A stretch of DNA of 64,000 bases, from positions 1 through 64,000 of the forward strand of contig JACKAN010000002.1 of NCBI GenBank assembly GCA_020635055.1, in the 5' to 3' direction. Within the stretch, counting starts at the first letter, position 1, and each line of letters starts with the position of its first letter. Below are positions 1 through 9,440 of the stretch, one piece after another. Both the position numbers and the translations under genes were made by a program. This DNA comes from Pseudobdellovibrionaceae bacterium (lineage in GTDB: Bacteria; Bdellovibrionota; Bdellovibrionia; Bdellovibrionales; UBA1609). The notes below the pieces were generated by a model. It worked only from the letters and a program-made list of their open reading frames with translations. It searched no databases and was not told the origin of the DNA.

Positions 1-352
1 AAATAGAGATAATAAAGTGAGTTATGAGTGTCGTTATTATTTAACAAGTTTAAATGGAACCGCTGAAAGATTTGGTGAATGCACTAGAAAACACTGGCAA
101 GTTGAGAATAGTCTCCCTTGGGTATTAGATGTGAATTTTAATGATGATGGCGATCATAAACGAGCAAAAAATAGTGCAACAAACTTTAGTATGGTAAAAA
201 GAGCTGCACTCAATATTTTAAAAAAAGATAGATCTAAGGGGACCATGAAAACAAAATGAGTTCGAGCTATTTTAAATGAGGAATACTTGGAAAATCTACT
301 TTTTTAATTTAAATCCCATGAAAACCCTATAAATACTGGTGCGTTAGCCCTG
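1..352 (+). mobile_element. right end of an ISAs1-family element
   Basis: Downstream of the transposase remnant the sequence reaches GTGCGTTAGCCCTG at 339-352, which resembles the CCCTG-terminated right inverted repeat of ISAs1-type elements. The left end is outside the window, so the inverted-repeat pairing and the target duplication cannot be confirmed. Confidence 0.5.
2..307 (+). pseudogene. ISAs1-family transposase, C-terminal remnant with premature stop
   Basis: The frame is open from the window edge and reads like the C-terminus of ISAs1/H-repeat DDE transposases: RYYLTSL, then HWQVENSLPWVLDVNFNDD and NFSMVKRAALNILKKD. A TGA at 257-259 interrupts it, but the same frame continues with VRAILNEEYLENLLF to a TAA at 305-307, which is the usual family ending, so the TGA looks like a nonsense mutation. 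The N-terminal part and most catalytic residues lie outside the window or are absent. I infer an inactive relic. Confidence in the family is good; whether the rest of the element is intact upstream cannot be seen. Confidence 0.8.
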
Positions 353-688
353 ATGTAGCGACCCAAGAAAGAAGTAACTAATTGATATTATTAACTTATC
401 GCATCGTACCGTCTCGAAGTCAGGTATACTTTTAGATATTTTAATTTCACTTTTAGCTTCCACTTTAACTTCCAAGGTCAAATTGTTTGAAGAGGTTATC
501 ATGGGTTTTTAAAGCGATTTTAATAGGTCCCTTACTGCAAGGCCACCCCATCGTTGTAGAAATTTATTAAGGTTATGGCTAGGTGTCTTAACTTTAAGAC
601 ACCATTCGAAGTATTTTTTAAAAAAAATGTCGCACTGGTAATGTGAACTCAGCCCGGGAACCTCTTACTTGATTGTCGCCCTTACTTA
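353..688. other. gene-free spacer with one near-perfect inverted repeat
   Basis: No coding frame is supported here. The only clear structure is GGTGTCTTAA (582-591) followed two bases later by TTAAGACACC (594-603), a 10-bp inverted repeat with a run of T about 12 bases further on. It could be a terminator or an operator between the IS remnant and the convergent transglycosylase gene. Confidence 0.4.
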
Positions 689-1738
689 CTACAGTTGTGT
701 GCGGATATAACTAGAAACCTTGGCTTGATAACCTTTGGGCACGCGAATTCTATGACTGTTTACAAAACCTGGGATAAATCCCATTTTTAGCTCAGGGTTG
801 AGTTTTTTTAAATTCTTTTTCGTCACACCAATGTAATTGGCTAAATTATGTAAATCGGTTCCGCCGGGCACAAACATGTATTCGTATTGATAGGGGGCCT
901 GTGGATTCAAATCTTTAAAACCATACAAGCGTGGGGCTTTAGAAATAAGAAGGGCGGCTAACATTTTAGGTATATAATTTTTAGTTTCACTTGGGAAATC
1001 ATCTTTGTTGGAGAGCTCCCAATAATCTTGAGTTTGATGCTTTTTAATTAACCTTTTTAAACGAGTTTCTCCCATATTGTAGCCAGCTGCAGTTAAATAC
1101 CAGGAATCAAAGATTTTATATAAATCACCCAAATAAGAAGCAGCAGCTTGAGTGCTTTTTATAAAATCTCTTCTTTCGTCAATCCACCAGCTGATTTTTA
1201 AATTGTATTTTCTAGCGGTCGCTTCAATAAACTGCCAGTAGCCAACAGCATCTGCTGTACTTACCGCATGAGCTGAGAATCCACTTTCAATTAATGCTAT
1301 ATAAGCTAAATCTTGTGGGAGACCACGGGCGGAGAGAGCTTGTTGCATGTTAGGCAAATATTTATTAGCGCGTTCAAGGCGATTTTTTAACCATTGACTT
1401 CCCTCATTTTGATAAAATCGAATCCATTTCTGAACTTCTTTGTTGTAGGTCACTGGAATATCAAAAAAAGGTTTTTGATCAATCTGATTGTAAGTGCCTC
1501 TAAAACTTTGAATTTTAGGGTCGGGTTTCTTATCGCGTCTAAAAATATAATTGTTTTGATTTTGATTTTGCTTTTTTAAATCTTTAGATCTTTCATGTCT
1601 TTGCTTTTGTAATTCGTTAGCTATTTCTTTAAATGTAACCATTGAAGATTTATCAACGGCGGCCTCTGCATGAGCACTCAAAAAAAGTGATATCAGAATT
1701 ACTAGTATTGATGGCGTCTTTAAAAACAGTATCTGCAT
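689..1738 (-). CDS. mltD: membrane-bound/periplasmic lytic murein transglycosylase (MltD/SLT type)
   Basis: A 349-residue protein from the ATG at 1738. That start gives a signal peptide (MQILFLKTPSILVILISLFLSAHAEA); an upstream TTG would place charged residues ahead of it. The GH23 lytic transglycosylase core is visible: ALIESGFSAHAVS carries the catalytic Glu, then GYWQF and GYNMGETRL stand in for the usual GxWQ and AYNAG motifs. The last 80 residues (VPGGTDLHNLANYIGVTKKNLKKLNP) look like one LysM peptidoglycan-binding repeat. It should cleave the glycan strand in the periplasm. It is convergent to the IS remnant and divergent from flgF, so it may serve flagellar rod passage or general wall turnover; that link is inference. 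Confidence 0.8.
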   Translation of the reverse strand: MQILFLKTPSILVILISLFLSAHAEAAVDKSSMVTFKEIANELQKQRHERSKDLKKQNQNQNNYIFRRDKKPDPKIQSFRGTYNQIDQKPFFDIPVTYNKEVQKWIRFYQNEGSQWLKNRLERANKYLPNMQQALSARGLPQDLAYIALIESGFSAHAVSTADAVGYWQFIEATARKYNLKISWWIDERRDFIKSTQAAASYLGDLYKIFDSWYLTAAGYNMGETRLKRLIKKHQTQDYWELSNKDDFPSETKNYIPKMLAALLISKAPRLYGFKDLNPQAPYQYEYMFVPGGTDLHNLANYIGVTKKNLKKLNPELKMGFIPGFVNSHRIRVPKGYQAKVSSYIRTQL

Positions 1739-1920
1739 ACAAACATTAGTATGTCGGACATTATATAAAATGAGTAGTCCCCCTATGTTACACAAAGGTC
1801 TAGTTTTATGTCATAATTTTATCCCGACCGACGAAAATTTGACTCTGACAATAGTCATTAAAATAAAACGAACAATGTCTCGTTGTGACATAATTAACTT
1901 CTGGAGCAGATTTTAACTTA

Positions 1921-1935
1921 TGGCATATCAATTGC
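1921..1935 (+). promoter_or_regulatory. sigma-54 (RpoN) -24/-12 promoter of the flgF operon
   Basis: TGGCATATCAATTGC matches TGGCAY-N5-TTGC, with the invariant GG (1922-1923) and GC (1934-1935) separated by exactly 10 bases. It lies 46 bases before the flgF start, leaving room for a short leader. Early and middle flagellar operons are commonly RpoN-dependent. Confidence 0.75.
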
Positions 1936-1981
1936 TCTATTTAATAAGTGGAAAAAGATTTTCCTGGATGAATGGAGAGCT

Positions 1982-2788
1982 ATGAGTACAAAAGGAATTT
2001 ATACAGCTGTCAGTGGCGCTCTTGCACAAAGTGCAAGATTAGACACTATAGCTAATAACATAGCCAACACCAACACAACGGGATTTAAAAAAAGCAAACA
2101 AGTTTTTAATGAATACTTAACGGCTAATGAAAAGTTACCAGATGTTATTCAAGTTCCTAGAGTTCCAGCCTCTATTGAAAGTTTTTACGACATGCAAGGT
2201 GGCGATAAAGCCTTCGTTAATGCAGCAGGTAGTTATGTGGATCAGACACAAGGGCAACTCAAACCGACAGGAAATACTTTTGATTTGGCAATAGAAGGCT
2301 CCGGCTATTTTGAAATACTAGCTCCCGAGGGAGTTAGATTAACTAGAGATGGATCTTTTAAAAAAGACGCTGATGGTAGGTTAGTAACCAAGCAAGGATT
2401 TCCTGTACTCTCATCTGGTTCAGGGAATCCGCAGTCGCGAGTGATTAATATAGGTTCGAGCAATTTGACTGTTTCTTATAGTGGAGAAATCTATTCAGCA
2501 GGGGAGTCTGTGGGACAGCTGTCTTTGGTGAATGTTACCAACAAAGAGGCTTTACTTCCCATTGGTGCAAACGGTTTTTCCTTAAAACCCAATTACGATC
2601 AGACATTGGTTCCATCAGATGATATAAAATTACACCAAGGTTTTTTAGAGGGAAGTAATGTGAATGTGGTATCTGAAATGACAGATATGATAACCGCAAC
2701 GAGAGCATTTGAGTCTACTCAACAAGCAATAAAAGCATTTGATTCTATGAACGAAAAATTAGTCAATATTGTGCCAAGGTTAAAGTAG
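1982..2788 (+). CDS. flgF: flagellar basal-body rod protein FlgF
   Basis: A 268-residue axial protein of the proximal rod. The N-terminus (GIYTAVSGALAQSARLDTIANNIANTNTTGFKK) is the Flg_bb_rod motif, and the C-terminus (EGSNVNVVSEMTDMITATRAFES) is the Flg_bbr_C helix; these pair in the assembled rod. The middle (FDLAIEGSGYFEI) is the FlgE/F/G-like D1 region. It is followed after 9 bases by its paralogue flgG, the usual F-G order, so I call it FlgF. It is the first gene after the RpoN site. A GGAGAG ribosome site precedes the ATG. Confidence 0.9.
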   Translation: MSTKGIYTAVSGALAQSARLDTIANNIANTNTTGFKKSKQVFNEYLTANEKLPDVIQVPRVPASIESFYDMQGGDKAFVNAAGSYVDQTQGQLKPTGNTFDLAIEGSGYFEILAPEGVRLTRDGSFKKDADGRLVTKQGFPVLSSGSGNPQSRVINIGSSNLTVSYSGEIYSAGESVGQLSLVNVTNKEALLPIGANGFSLKPNYDQTLVPSDDIKLHQGFLEGSNVNVVSEMTDMITATRAFESTQQAIKAFDSMNEKLVNIVPRLK

Positions 2789-2797
2789 GAGAAGTAA

Positions 2798-3583
2798 ATG
2801 ATTAAATCCTTAAATACAGCAGCCACCGGAATGCAAGCTCAACAAAACAGTATGGATGTTATTGCCAACAATATTGCTAATGCGTCCACCACTGGGTTCA
2901 AAAAAGCAAGGGCTGAATTTGAAGAATTAATGTATCAGACTCTTAAAGAACCGGGGGCAGCAACAGGAGCCAACTCCATTTCTCCAACAGGAGTTCAAGT
3001 GGGCCTTGGAGTAAAAACCAATTCCATTCAAAGAGATTTCGCACAGGGCTCTACTGTGATTACTAGAAATGCCTTGGATGTTGAAATTCAAGGAGCTGGA
3101 TTTTTACCTGTTCAATTGCCCAGTGGACAAATTGCCTATACACGAGATGGTTCGTTAAAAAAAGGACCATCTGGAAGCTTGCAAGATAAAAACGGAAATC
3201 TTGTTCAACCTGAAATTACTATTCCTGCTGAAGCCTCTGGGGTGGAAATCTCTCAGGATGGTCAAGTAAGGATTATTACTGGATTGAATACGGTTCCACA
3301 AAATATTGGACAAATGCAGTTGGTGAATTTTGTTAATCCTGCCGGATTAAAAAGCATTGGTCGCAATTTATTTATCCCCACAAATGCCAGTGGACTGCCT
3401 CAGCAGGGAGTGCCAGGTGCCAATGGTTTGGGAATTATGGCTCAGGGACAATTGGAAACTAGCAACGTAAACATTGTCGATGAAATGGTGAATATGATTG
3501 GAGCTCAGAGAACATATGAAACTAACTCAAAAGTTATTCAAGCCTCCGATCAAATGTTACAATATATGAATAATTTAAGGTAG
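2798..3583 (+). CDS. flgG: flagellar distal rod protein FlgG
   Basis: A 261-residue distal rod subunit, close to the family's usual length. It begins MIKSLNTAATGMQAQQNSMD and has VIANNIANASTTGFKKARAEFEEL, the FlgG-type rod motif, a central LDVEIQGAGFLPVQ segment and the C-terminal ETSNVNIVDEMVNMIGAQRTYE helix. The insert QTLKEPGAATG near residues 49-59 is characteristic of FlgG rather than FlgF. An AGGAGAA ribosome site precedes the ATG, and flgA starts 3 bases after the stop codon. Confidence 0.95.
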   Translation: MIKSLNTAATGMQAQQNSMDVIANNIANASTTGFKKARAEFEELMYQTLKEPGAATGANSISPTGVQVGLGVKTNSIQRDFAQGSTVITRNALDVEIQGAGFLPVQLPSGQIAYTRDGSLKKGPSGSLQDKNGNLVQPEITIPAEASGVEISQDGQVRIITGLNTVPQNIGQMQLVNFVNPAGLKSIGRNLFIPTNASGLPQQGVPGANGLGIMAQGQLETSNVNIVDEMVNMIGAQRTYETNSKVIQASDQMLQYMNNLR

Positions 3584-3586
3584 AAA

Positions 3587-4531
3587 ATGTACAAACTCGT
3601 TTTTTTCTTTTTAACTATTTTTTTAACTGAGACTCTTTTTGCTGAGGGTGTTATAAAAGTAAAGTCGGATGTAGAAATCAAAGATGCAAAAACCATCACT
3701 TTAGGTTTGATAAGTGAATTTCAAAATATTCCAAAATCCATTCAAAATTCACTCAGCCGGGTAAATCTTGGAAGAGTTCCTATTCCAGGTGAAAAAAAGG
3801 TTTTTACTAGTTCAGAAATTGCTATGGCCTTTCGAAAAAAAATAAGAGACGAACATTTCAAAGACATAAAACTTATAATTCCCAACGAAATACTTATTAG
3901 ATATAAAGATCATAAATGGAGTGAAGAAAACGTTAAAAATGAATTAATAAATATTTGGCGAAATTATTGTTCTGACTGTAGTTTTCAAGTTCAATATTTA
4001 AATCTTCCCTATTTTGCAAAAGATCAACATGTAGAAGATTGGAGTTTGGATGCGGGCAGAGACTTACCAAAAGGAAGTTTTAACCTTCCTGTTTATTTAA
4101 AATTCAAGAATATTCCTTTAAAGCAATATTGGTTGTCGGGACAAGTAAAACTGTATCGAAAAGTCCCTGTTGTGGAAAAAGCCATGAATATCGGCGAAAT
4201 ATTTTCTGAAGAATATATTAAAATTGTAGAACGGGATGTAACTTTTGCCTACGATAGTACGCCCGAATTGAAAGACTTAATTGGTAAACGCTGCTCGCAA
4301 TCTCTAAGGTCGGGTTCTATTATTTGGCAAAATCTTGTTCTTCGCGAAAAGGCAGTGAGTCGGGGCGAAATAGTAAAATTAACAATTGGTAACGACAGAT
4401 TTGAAGTTTCAACTATGGGTAAAGCAGAGAAAGATGCGTATATTGGTGACACTGTCCAAGTGACTATTTTGAAATTCAATAAATTAGTATCCGGATCGGT
4501 GGTCAGTAAAGGTGAGGTTAGAGTCGAGTGA
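3587..4531 (+). CDS. flgA: flagellar P-ring assembly chaperone FlgA
   Basis: A 314-residue periplasmic protein with a signal peptide (LVFFFLTIFLTETLFA). The last ~130 residues form the SAF/FlgA domain: VPVVEKAMNIGEIFSEEYI, LIGKRCSQSLRSGSIIWQ and RGEIVKLTIGNDRFEV. FlgA chaperones FlgI during P-ring assembly, and flgI lies two genes downstream. The stop codon overlaps the flgH start (ATGA), indicating translational coupling. Confidence 0.9.
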   Translation: MYKLVFFFLTIFLTETLFAEGVIKVKSDVEIKDAKTITLGLISEFQNIPKSIQNSLSRVNLGRVPIPGEKKVFTSSEIAMAFRKKIRDEHFKDIKLIIPNEILIRYKDHKWSEENVKNELINIWRNYCSDCSFQVQYLNLPYFAKDQHVEDWSLDAGRDLPKGSFNLPVYLKFKNIPLKQYWLSGQVKLYRKVPVVEKAMNIGEIFSEEYIKIVERDVTFAYDSTPELKDLIGKRCSQSLRSGSIIWQNLVLREKAVSRGEIVKLTIGNDRFEVSTMGKAEKDAYIGDTVQVTILKFNKLVSGSVVSKGEVRVE

Positions 4532-5313
4532 TGAGAATAGTAGTGCTGGTGATTTTTAGTTTAAGTTTTATGGGATGTGCTAATTTTGGCAAAAAAATGA
4601 AAAGCTTTTTGCGAGGTGAATCCGCGACGGCCTCCGAAGAAAATCTTCAACAAACGAAGTATGATAAAAAATTTTCTCAAAATGCAAATTACATTAAAGG
4701 GCCACAAAGAAAATACAAACATACAAAACGATCCACATTAGAGAATGAGTCACTGCTTGCCGATAATTCGGGTTCATTGTGGGTTATGGAAGGACAGGGG
4801 GCTTACCTGTTTTCACAAAATATAATGCGCATGATTGGCGACCCTTTAGCAGTTCGCATAGACGGAGAACCCAGAGAACAATTGGAATCCAAAGTTAAAA
4901 TAATTGTGGATTTATTAAATAGTTTATCTTTAAAAAGACAACAGGCAGCAAGACGTATTGCAGCTCAACAAGAGGCTAAATCCAAAAAAGAAGGGGCGAA
5001 AAATGTCACAGCTAAAGATGGCTCCACCCAGGGTTCTACTGCGGATAATAGCAAGAACAAGGATGAAAATAAACCAGAATATGACTCTATTTTTCCTGTT
5101 AAAACAGTTCCCACTCGAATAATAGAAAGATCAGTTGATGGAAATTATCGTGTTAAAGGTTCGCAACCTTTTATGATTGGAAAAAGAGAATACAATGTCA
5201 TTGTCACTGGAATAGTTCGCGCAGAAGACTTTACCGAAGAGGGGATGAGCTCTTCTAAATTATTAGATCCTAAATTTGATATTGTCAGTAAAAAAAGAAG
5301 GGATACAAACTAA
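4531..5313 (+). CDS. flgH: flagellar L-ring lipoprotein FlgH
   Basis: A 260-residue outer-membrane lipoprotein that forms the L-ring. The lipobox is FSLSFMGC, with Cys near residue 16. The body contains SLWVMEGQGAYLFSQNIMRMIGDPLAVRI, the FlgH core, and ends with VTGIVRAEDFTEEGMSSS, the conserved C-terminal motif. A lysine/alanine-rich insert sits around residues 130-185. The start is the ATG overlapping the flgA stop; a GTG three bases earlier is less likely. flgI starts at the last base of the stop codon. Confidence 0.92.
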   Translation: MRIVVLVIFSLSFMGCANFGKKMKSFLRGESATASEENLQQTKYDKKFSQNANYIKGPQRKYKHTKRSTLENESLLADNSGSLWVMEGQGAYLFSQNIMRMIGDPLAVRIDGEPREQLESKVKIIVDLLNSLSLKRQQAARRIAAQQEAKSKKEGAKNVTAKDGSTQGSTADNSKNKDENKPEYDSIFPVKTVPTRIIERSVDGNYRVKGSQPFMIGKREYNVIVTGIVRAEDFTEEGMSSSKLLDPKFDIVSKKRRDTN

Positions 5314-6320
5314 TGAAAACATTCTTGTTTTTACAAATGACCATTTTCATTTTAACGATGACAACACTAACTCATGCTGCTCGACTCAAGGATATAACAA
5401 ACATACGTGGAGTAAGAAGTAATCAGCTTGTGGGTTATGGTATTGTTGTTGGACTGAACGGAACTGGAGACAGTAAGTCCGACTATACAAATAAAAGTAT
5501 TACAAGAATGTTAGATAGATTAGGAATGAAAGTCGATGGTAAAGAGGCCGCAAGCAAAAATGTGGCTGCTGTAATTTTAACTGCGGAGCTGCCGCCCTTT
5601 GCCAGATCTGGAAACCGAATTGATGTGACGGTAAATACCTTAGGGGATTCTTCGAGTTTAAGGGGAGGAACATTGATTCAAACCCCATTAAGAGCCGCAG
5701 ATCAACAGGTTTATGCAGTTGCTCAGGGTTCAATGCTTGTAGGTTATAGTCAAGAGGGAGTGCACGAAACCGTCGGTCGTATTCCCAACGGGGCGATCAT
5801 TGAAAAAGACATGGGCAATCAATTTTCAGGTCACAAAATGTTTCGTATGACCTTGCACAATCCCGACTTTACAACAGCGGCTAGAGTTTCAAAGAGAATT
5901 AATATGGAACTGGCTGGTAAATACGCGACCGCAATTGATGGTGCCACAGTCGATGTTGTATCTCCGTCTACTTATGAAGGAAAGGGCGTAGAGTTATTAG
6001 CTGTTATCGAAAATATAGAAATAGAACCCGACACTCGTGCAAAAGTCGTGGTTAATGAGAAAACCGGAACAGTTGTAATTGGAGAAGGGGTTAAAATTTC
6101 TAAAGTTGCGATCAGTCATGGTGATCTTACTCTTAAAGTCGGGGGGGGAGCTAAGTCTAGCAAGGATAATGATCGCGTTATTGAGTTGGAAGAGTCCGTA
6201 AATGTAAGGGATATCGTTAAGTCTATGAATAGATTGGGTGTTTCTCCAAAAGACCTCATTACCATCTTGCAAAACATCAAAGCGGCTGGGGCCTTGCAAG
6301 GAGAACTTGAAATCTTATGA
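5313..6320 (+). CDS. flgI: flagellar P-ring protein FlgI
   Basis: A 335-residue periplasmic P-ring subunit with a signal peptide ending near THAA. The hallmark N-terminal motif RLKDITNIRGVRSNQLVGYG and the following GLNGTGDS are present. The C-terminus (VVNEKTGTVVIGEGVKIS, then LGVSPKDLITILQNIKAAGAL) is also typical. It is slightly shorter than many FlgI proteins but has no lesion. The presence of both P- and L-ring genes shows a Gram-negative basal body. The last bases overlap the next small gene (ATGA). Confidence 0.95.
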   Translation: MKTFLFLQMTIFILTMTTLTHAARLKDITNIRGVRSNQLVGYGIVVGLNGTGDSKSDYTNKSITRMLDRLGMKVDGKEAASKNVAAVILTAELPPFARSGNRIDVTVNTLGDSSSLRGGTLIQTPLRAADQQVYAVAQGSMLVGYSQEGVHETVGRIPNGAIIEKDMGNQFSGHKMFRMTLHNPDFTTAARVSKRINMELAGKYATAIDGATVDVVSPSTYEGKGVELLAVIENIEIEPDTRAKVVVNEKTGTVVIGEGVKISKVAISHGDLTLKVGGGAKSSKDNDRVIELEESVNVRDIVKSMNRLGVSPKDLITILQNIKAAGALQGELEIL

Positions 6321-6562
6321 CCCATACAACGACCAGTTTTAATCAGTATGTTTTAGAATGGAACAGTTTTTATATTAAACTATATTTAGGAGACGTTTAC
6401 ATATGGATGTGTGATGTCCTCGGGGGGGATAGTGAGTTAGAGAGCCAAAGCCAAGGATGGTCAAGGGACTCCAGTTTCGCGCAGGAAACAGGGGCAAAAT
6501 TCAGTCGCAGTCAAGGATTGACAGTGTTGAGTTTGTATAAATTAGTGCAGGATGCACGATGA
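6317..6562 (+). CDS. small uncharacterised protein coupled between flgI and flgJ
   Basis: An 81-residue soluble protein with no signal peptide. It is not recognised. Its ATG overlaps the flgI stop by four bases (ATGA), and its own stop overlaps the flgJ start in the same way, so it is translationally coupled on both sides. That is the main evidence that it is real. The sequence has an aromatic N-terminal half (WNSFYIKLYLGDVYIWMCD) and a polar Ser/Gln-rich second half. The position suggests a role in rod or ring assembly, but no function can be read from the sequence. Confidence 0.6.
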   Translation: MTHTTTSFNQYVLEWNSFYIKLYLGDVYIWMCDVLGGDSELESQSQGWSRDSSFAQETGAKFSRSQGLTVLSLYKLVQDAR

Positions 6563-7071
6563 TTAAGTTCCTGGCTCACAATCCCTCATTTTTTTTTCTT
6601 ACAAGTTTATTTTTTTTAAGTCCATTAAGTGCAGAGCAGAAAGAGCCTTTGCCAATCAAAAAAGAGATTCCAACTCTTAGAAATACAATGGATATTCAAT
6701 CTGAAACTCAGAAAAAAGATTTTGAAATGAAAATGCAAAGTGCTGCTGAACTCTATGAAAAGCAGTTTTTGCGAAATATGGTCAATGCAATGAGATCCAC
6801 TATAAAGTATTCAGATATATCTCAGCCAACAATGGCAGAGCAAATATACAAAGACAAACTGTATGAAGAATATGTAGAAAAATGGTCACAAAGGGGCGGT
6901 GTTGGTTTTCGCGAAATTATTTATCAACAATTGTTGGAGAGATATTCACCCTATCATCGCTCACAGGAGAGTCTGGCAAAAGGACCTATAGATTTGGAAA
7001 AATCTCGACCTAGAGCTCTGAAAGACCCTAAGGGTGGGAAAAATATTCCTAGATTAAAGATGGAAGAATAA
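6559..7071 (+). CDS. flgJ: FlgJ-type rod-binding protein (no muramidase domain)
   Basis: A 170-residue protein with a signal-peptide-like N-terminus (FFFLTSLFFLSPLSA). Residues ~50-125 match the rod-binding (Rod-binding/FlgJ_N) domain: AAELYEKQFLRNMVNAMRST, then MAEQIYKDKLYEEYVEKWSQRGGVGFREIIYQQL. The muramidase domain found C-terminally in enteric FlgJ is absent, as in many bacteria that use a separate wall hydrolase. The lytic transglycosylase at 689-1738 could play that part (inference). Confidence 0.85.
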   Translation: MIKFLAHNPSFFFLTSLFFLSPLSAEQKEPLPIKKEIPTLRNTMDIQSETQKKDFEMKMQSAAELYEKQFLRNMVNAMRSTIKYSDISQPTMAEQIYKDKLYEEYVEKWSQRGGVGFREIIYQQLLERYSPYHRSQESLAKGPIDLEKSRPRALKDPKGGKNIPRLKMEE

Positions 7072-7135
7072 GTTTGCATTGCGGCAAGATGTCTCAGTAT
7101 GATACTATAAGATATGGCACGGATGCGGAGGAAAT

Positions 7136-7450
7136 ATGAAAATTAACAATTCAATAGGACCTAATCTTACAGGAGTTGAGACTTCCAAATCAAAAGATCT
7201 CGAAGCCCTAAAGAGCGACAAACAGAATTTAAAAAGTTCACAAAATTTGGAAGGCTCAGCAAAAGTAAATCTTTCTGAGCGCGCACAATTGATGCAAAAA
7301 GCAAAAGATATAGCTTCCCAATCGGAAGACATGAATGAATCTAAAATTGCTCGATTGCAGAAACTTATTGATGAAGGCAAATATCAAGTCGATGCTAGTG
7401 CCATAGCAGATAGATTGGTTGACGAACACATGATGTACCCTTCTGAGTGA
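7136..7450 (+). CDS. flgM: anti-sigma-28 factor FlgM
   Basis: A 104-residue protein with the FlgM layout: a disordered, Ser/Lys-rich N-terminal half (MKINNSIGPNLTGVE), then the sigma-28-binding C-terminal helices (VNLSERAQLMQKAKDIA, SKIARLQKLIDEGKYQVDASAIADRLVDEHM). FlgM holds FliA inactive until it is exported through the finished hook. The FliA-type sites upstream of flagellin genes in this window are its expected targets. A GCGGAGG ribosome site precedes the ATG. Confidence 0.9.
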   Translation: MKINNSIGPNLTGVETSKSKDLEALKSDKQNLKSSQNLEGSAKVNLSERAQLMQKAKDIASQSEDMNESKIARLQKLIDEGKYQVDASAIADRLVDEHMMYPSE

Positions 7451-7466
7451 GGGAGAGTGAAGGAAG

Positions 7467-7982
7467 ATGTCGCAAAGCACTTTTTTTGAACAATTAGTTG
7501 ATAATCTAGAGAGAGTGGTAAAGGTTTATCGCTCTTTATTACTGGTTGTTCGACAAGAGAAGGACATTTTAATTTCTGCAAATTTAGATGACCTCAATGA
7601 GAATAATAAGACAAAAGAATCGGTTTTGATGCAATCTCGATCTTTAGAAAAAGAGCGATTAGAAATTTTGAAAAACCTAATTGAACAAGAAAAAATTGAA
7701 AATAAAAATGTAAGTCTTTTAGAGTTAGCCAATCATCTGCAAGGAGTGCAGGGCGAAAAATTACGAAACCTCAATGCGGTTTTAGAATTATTGATTAAAA
7801 GAGTGAGAGATATTAACTCTCAAAATGAAACCTTAATCCAATCAGCGCTTAAAAATATTACTGGAGCTATGAAATCGATTAAGGAAATGTTGGATGAAAA
7901 TAAAACTTACAAGAAAAAGGGCACGATTAGTGACTCTCAGAATCATCAAAGTTCTGGGAGATTGGTAAGTAAGCAGGTTTAA
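7467..7982 (+). CDS. flgN: FlgN-type export chaperone for hook-associated proteins
   Basis: A 171-residue, almost entirely helical protein: FFEQLVDNLERVVKVYRSLLLVVRQEKDILISANLDDLNENNKTKE matches the FlgN family N-terminus. It begins 16 bases after flgM and 21 bases before flgK. FlgN binds the C-termini of FlgK and FlgL and guides them to the export gate. Both client genes downstream are broken in this sequence, while flgN itself is clean. Confidence 0.85.
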   Translation: MSQSTFFEQLVDNLERVVKVYRSLLLVVRQEKDILISANLDDLNENNKTKESVLMQSRSLEKERLEILKNLIEQEKIENKNVSLLELANHLQGVQGEKLRNLNAVLELLIKRVRDINSQNETLIQSALKNITGAMKSIKEMLDENKTYKKKGTISDSQNHQSSGRLVSKQV

Positions 7983-8003
7983 TTATCTGCCTTTGGAGAC
8001 AGG

Positions 8004-9440
8004 ATGTCGAGAATATGGTCCATGATGGACATTGGTCGGCGCACGATGATGAACAGTCAGACGGCGCTTCAAACTGTGTCCCATAACATTGCTAATAAAG
8101 AGACCGAGGGCTTTTCTCGCCAGCGTGTGGAACAACAAACCAATGTGCCAACAGGTATGGGCAAGTTGCGCATGGGCAATGGTGCGAGAGCTGTTAAAGT
8201 AACTCGAACGAACAATCCTTATTTAGAAAAACAGATTCAAAAAGAAAGCGTAAATTTAGGTGGGTCACAAACTCGTGCAGAAGTTTTAGCACGGGTTGAA
8301 CAAGTTTACAACGAACAGGTCAACAAAGGGCTCAATAAGTACATGGCAGAATTTTTTAATTCATTCCGTGAACTATCCAATAATCCAGAGAGTTTGGCTG
8401 CGCGAACCCTAGTTAAAGAATCCTCCGATTTTTTGGCAAAAGATTTTAAAAGAGTGAATAATCAATTAAAAGAAATTCAAGTGGATGTTGATTTTCAAAT
8501 TGCTTCACATGTGCAGGAAATCAATTCGATTAGCAAAGAGGTGGCAGAACTCAATCAAAAAATCCAAGTGGTAGAACTTAATGACATTCCTGCAAATGAC
8601 GAAAGAGACCGACGCGAGCTCTTGCTTAAAAAATTAGGTGAGTTGGTGAATATTAGATATTCCGAAGGTGATGATGGCATGGTAAATGTCACAGCTGGGA
8701 GCACGGCCGTTTTAGTTTCAGGACATAGCCAGCGTGATCTTATCGCCATTCCCACTGTTGAGGGTGAAAGCAAACGTGAAGGGAATTTTGAAGTATTTTA
8801 CAAAGCTACAGATAAAGGCACACCAGTAAATATTACCAAACAGTTAACTAGTGGTAGGCTGGGTGGATTGGTCCAAACCAGAGACGAAACTATAAATTAT
8901 TTATTAGATAAAGTGGATAAAATGGCTTATTCATTAATTAAAGAAGTGAATAAAGCTCATGTATTTGGTTACGATCGCTATGATCGTCCAGCTAAGGAGT
9001 TTTTTAAGAGTATCGAACTTAAGAATGCCTCTGAACACATTGCGCTTAATGATGATTTGATTAGAGACGTGGTCTTGTGCCTCGACAGCCGACCCAGAGT
9101 GCTCCCCAGAGACAATCGTATGTAAATACCTTTTGCCGACATTCGAGTACAAAGGTGCGATGAGTGAAGGTGATGCTTTACCATTGATGAATTTTTGCCA
9201 AACTTCGATGGTAGGAGAAGTGGGAGTGACTGCAGCTAAAGGCCAACTCAGGATTGAAATCTCAAACCGATTTGGTGAGCCAATTAAAAAATATTCATGA
9301 AAGTATCCAGTGGTGTAAGTTTAGATGAAGAAACGGCAAAAATGATAGAGTTTCAAAAGCTGACCTGCCTCTGCACGCTTGAGTTTCGAACGACCGACGA
9401 AATGATGGACGCTGTTTTAAAATTTGAAGAAGTACAATAA
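8004..9440 (+). pseudogene. flgK: hook-associated protein 1 FlgK, 3' part frameshifted
   Basis: The first ~350 codons are an uninterrupted FlgK: SRIWSMMDIGRRTMMNSQTALQTVSHNIANKETEGFSRQRV and so on to NASEHIALNDD. From about 9053 the match continues only by changing frame several times; the open frame ends at the TAA at 9123-9125. Recognisable FlgK pieces follow in other frames: MSEGDA, MVGEVGVTAAK, then GVSLDEETAKMIEFQK and TTDEMMDAVLKFEEVQ, ending at the TAA at 9438-9440. The C-terminal helix that packs in the D0 core is thus encoded but out of frame. FlgK joins hook to filament and is needed for a stable filament. A real mutation or a sequence-quality problem are both possible; see findings. 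Confidence 0.85.
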
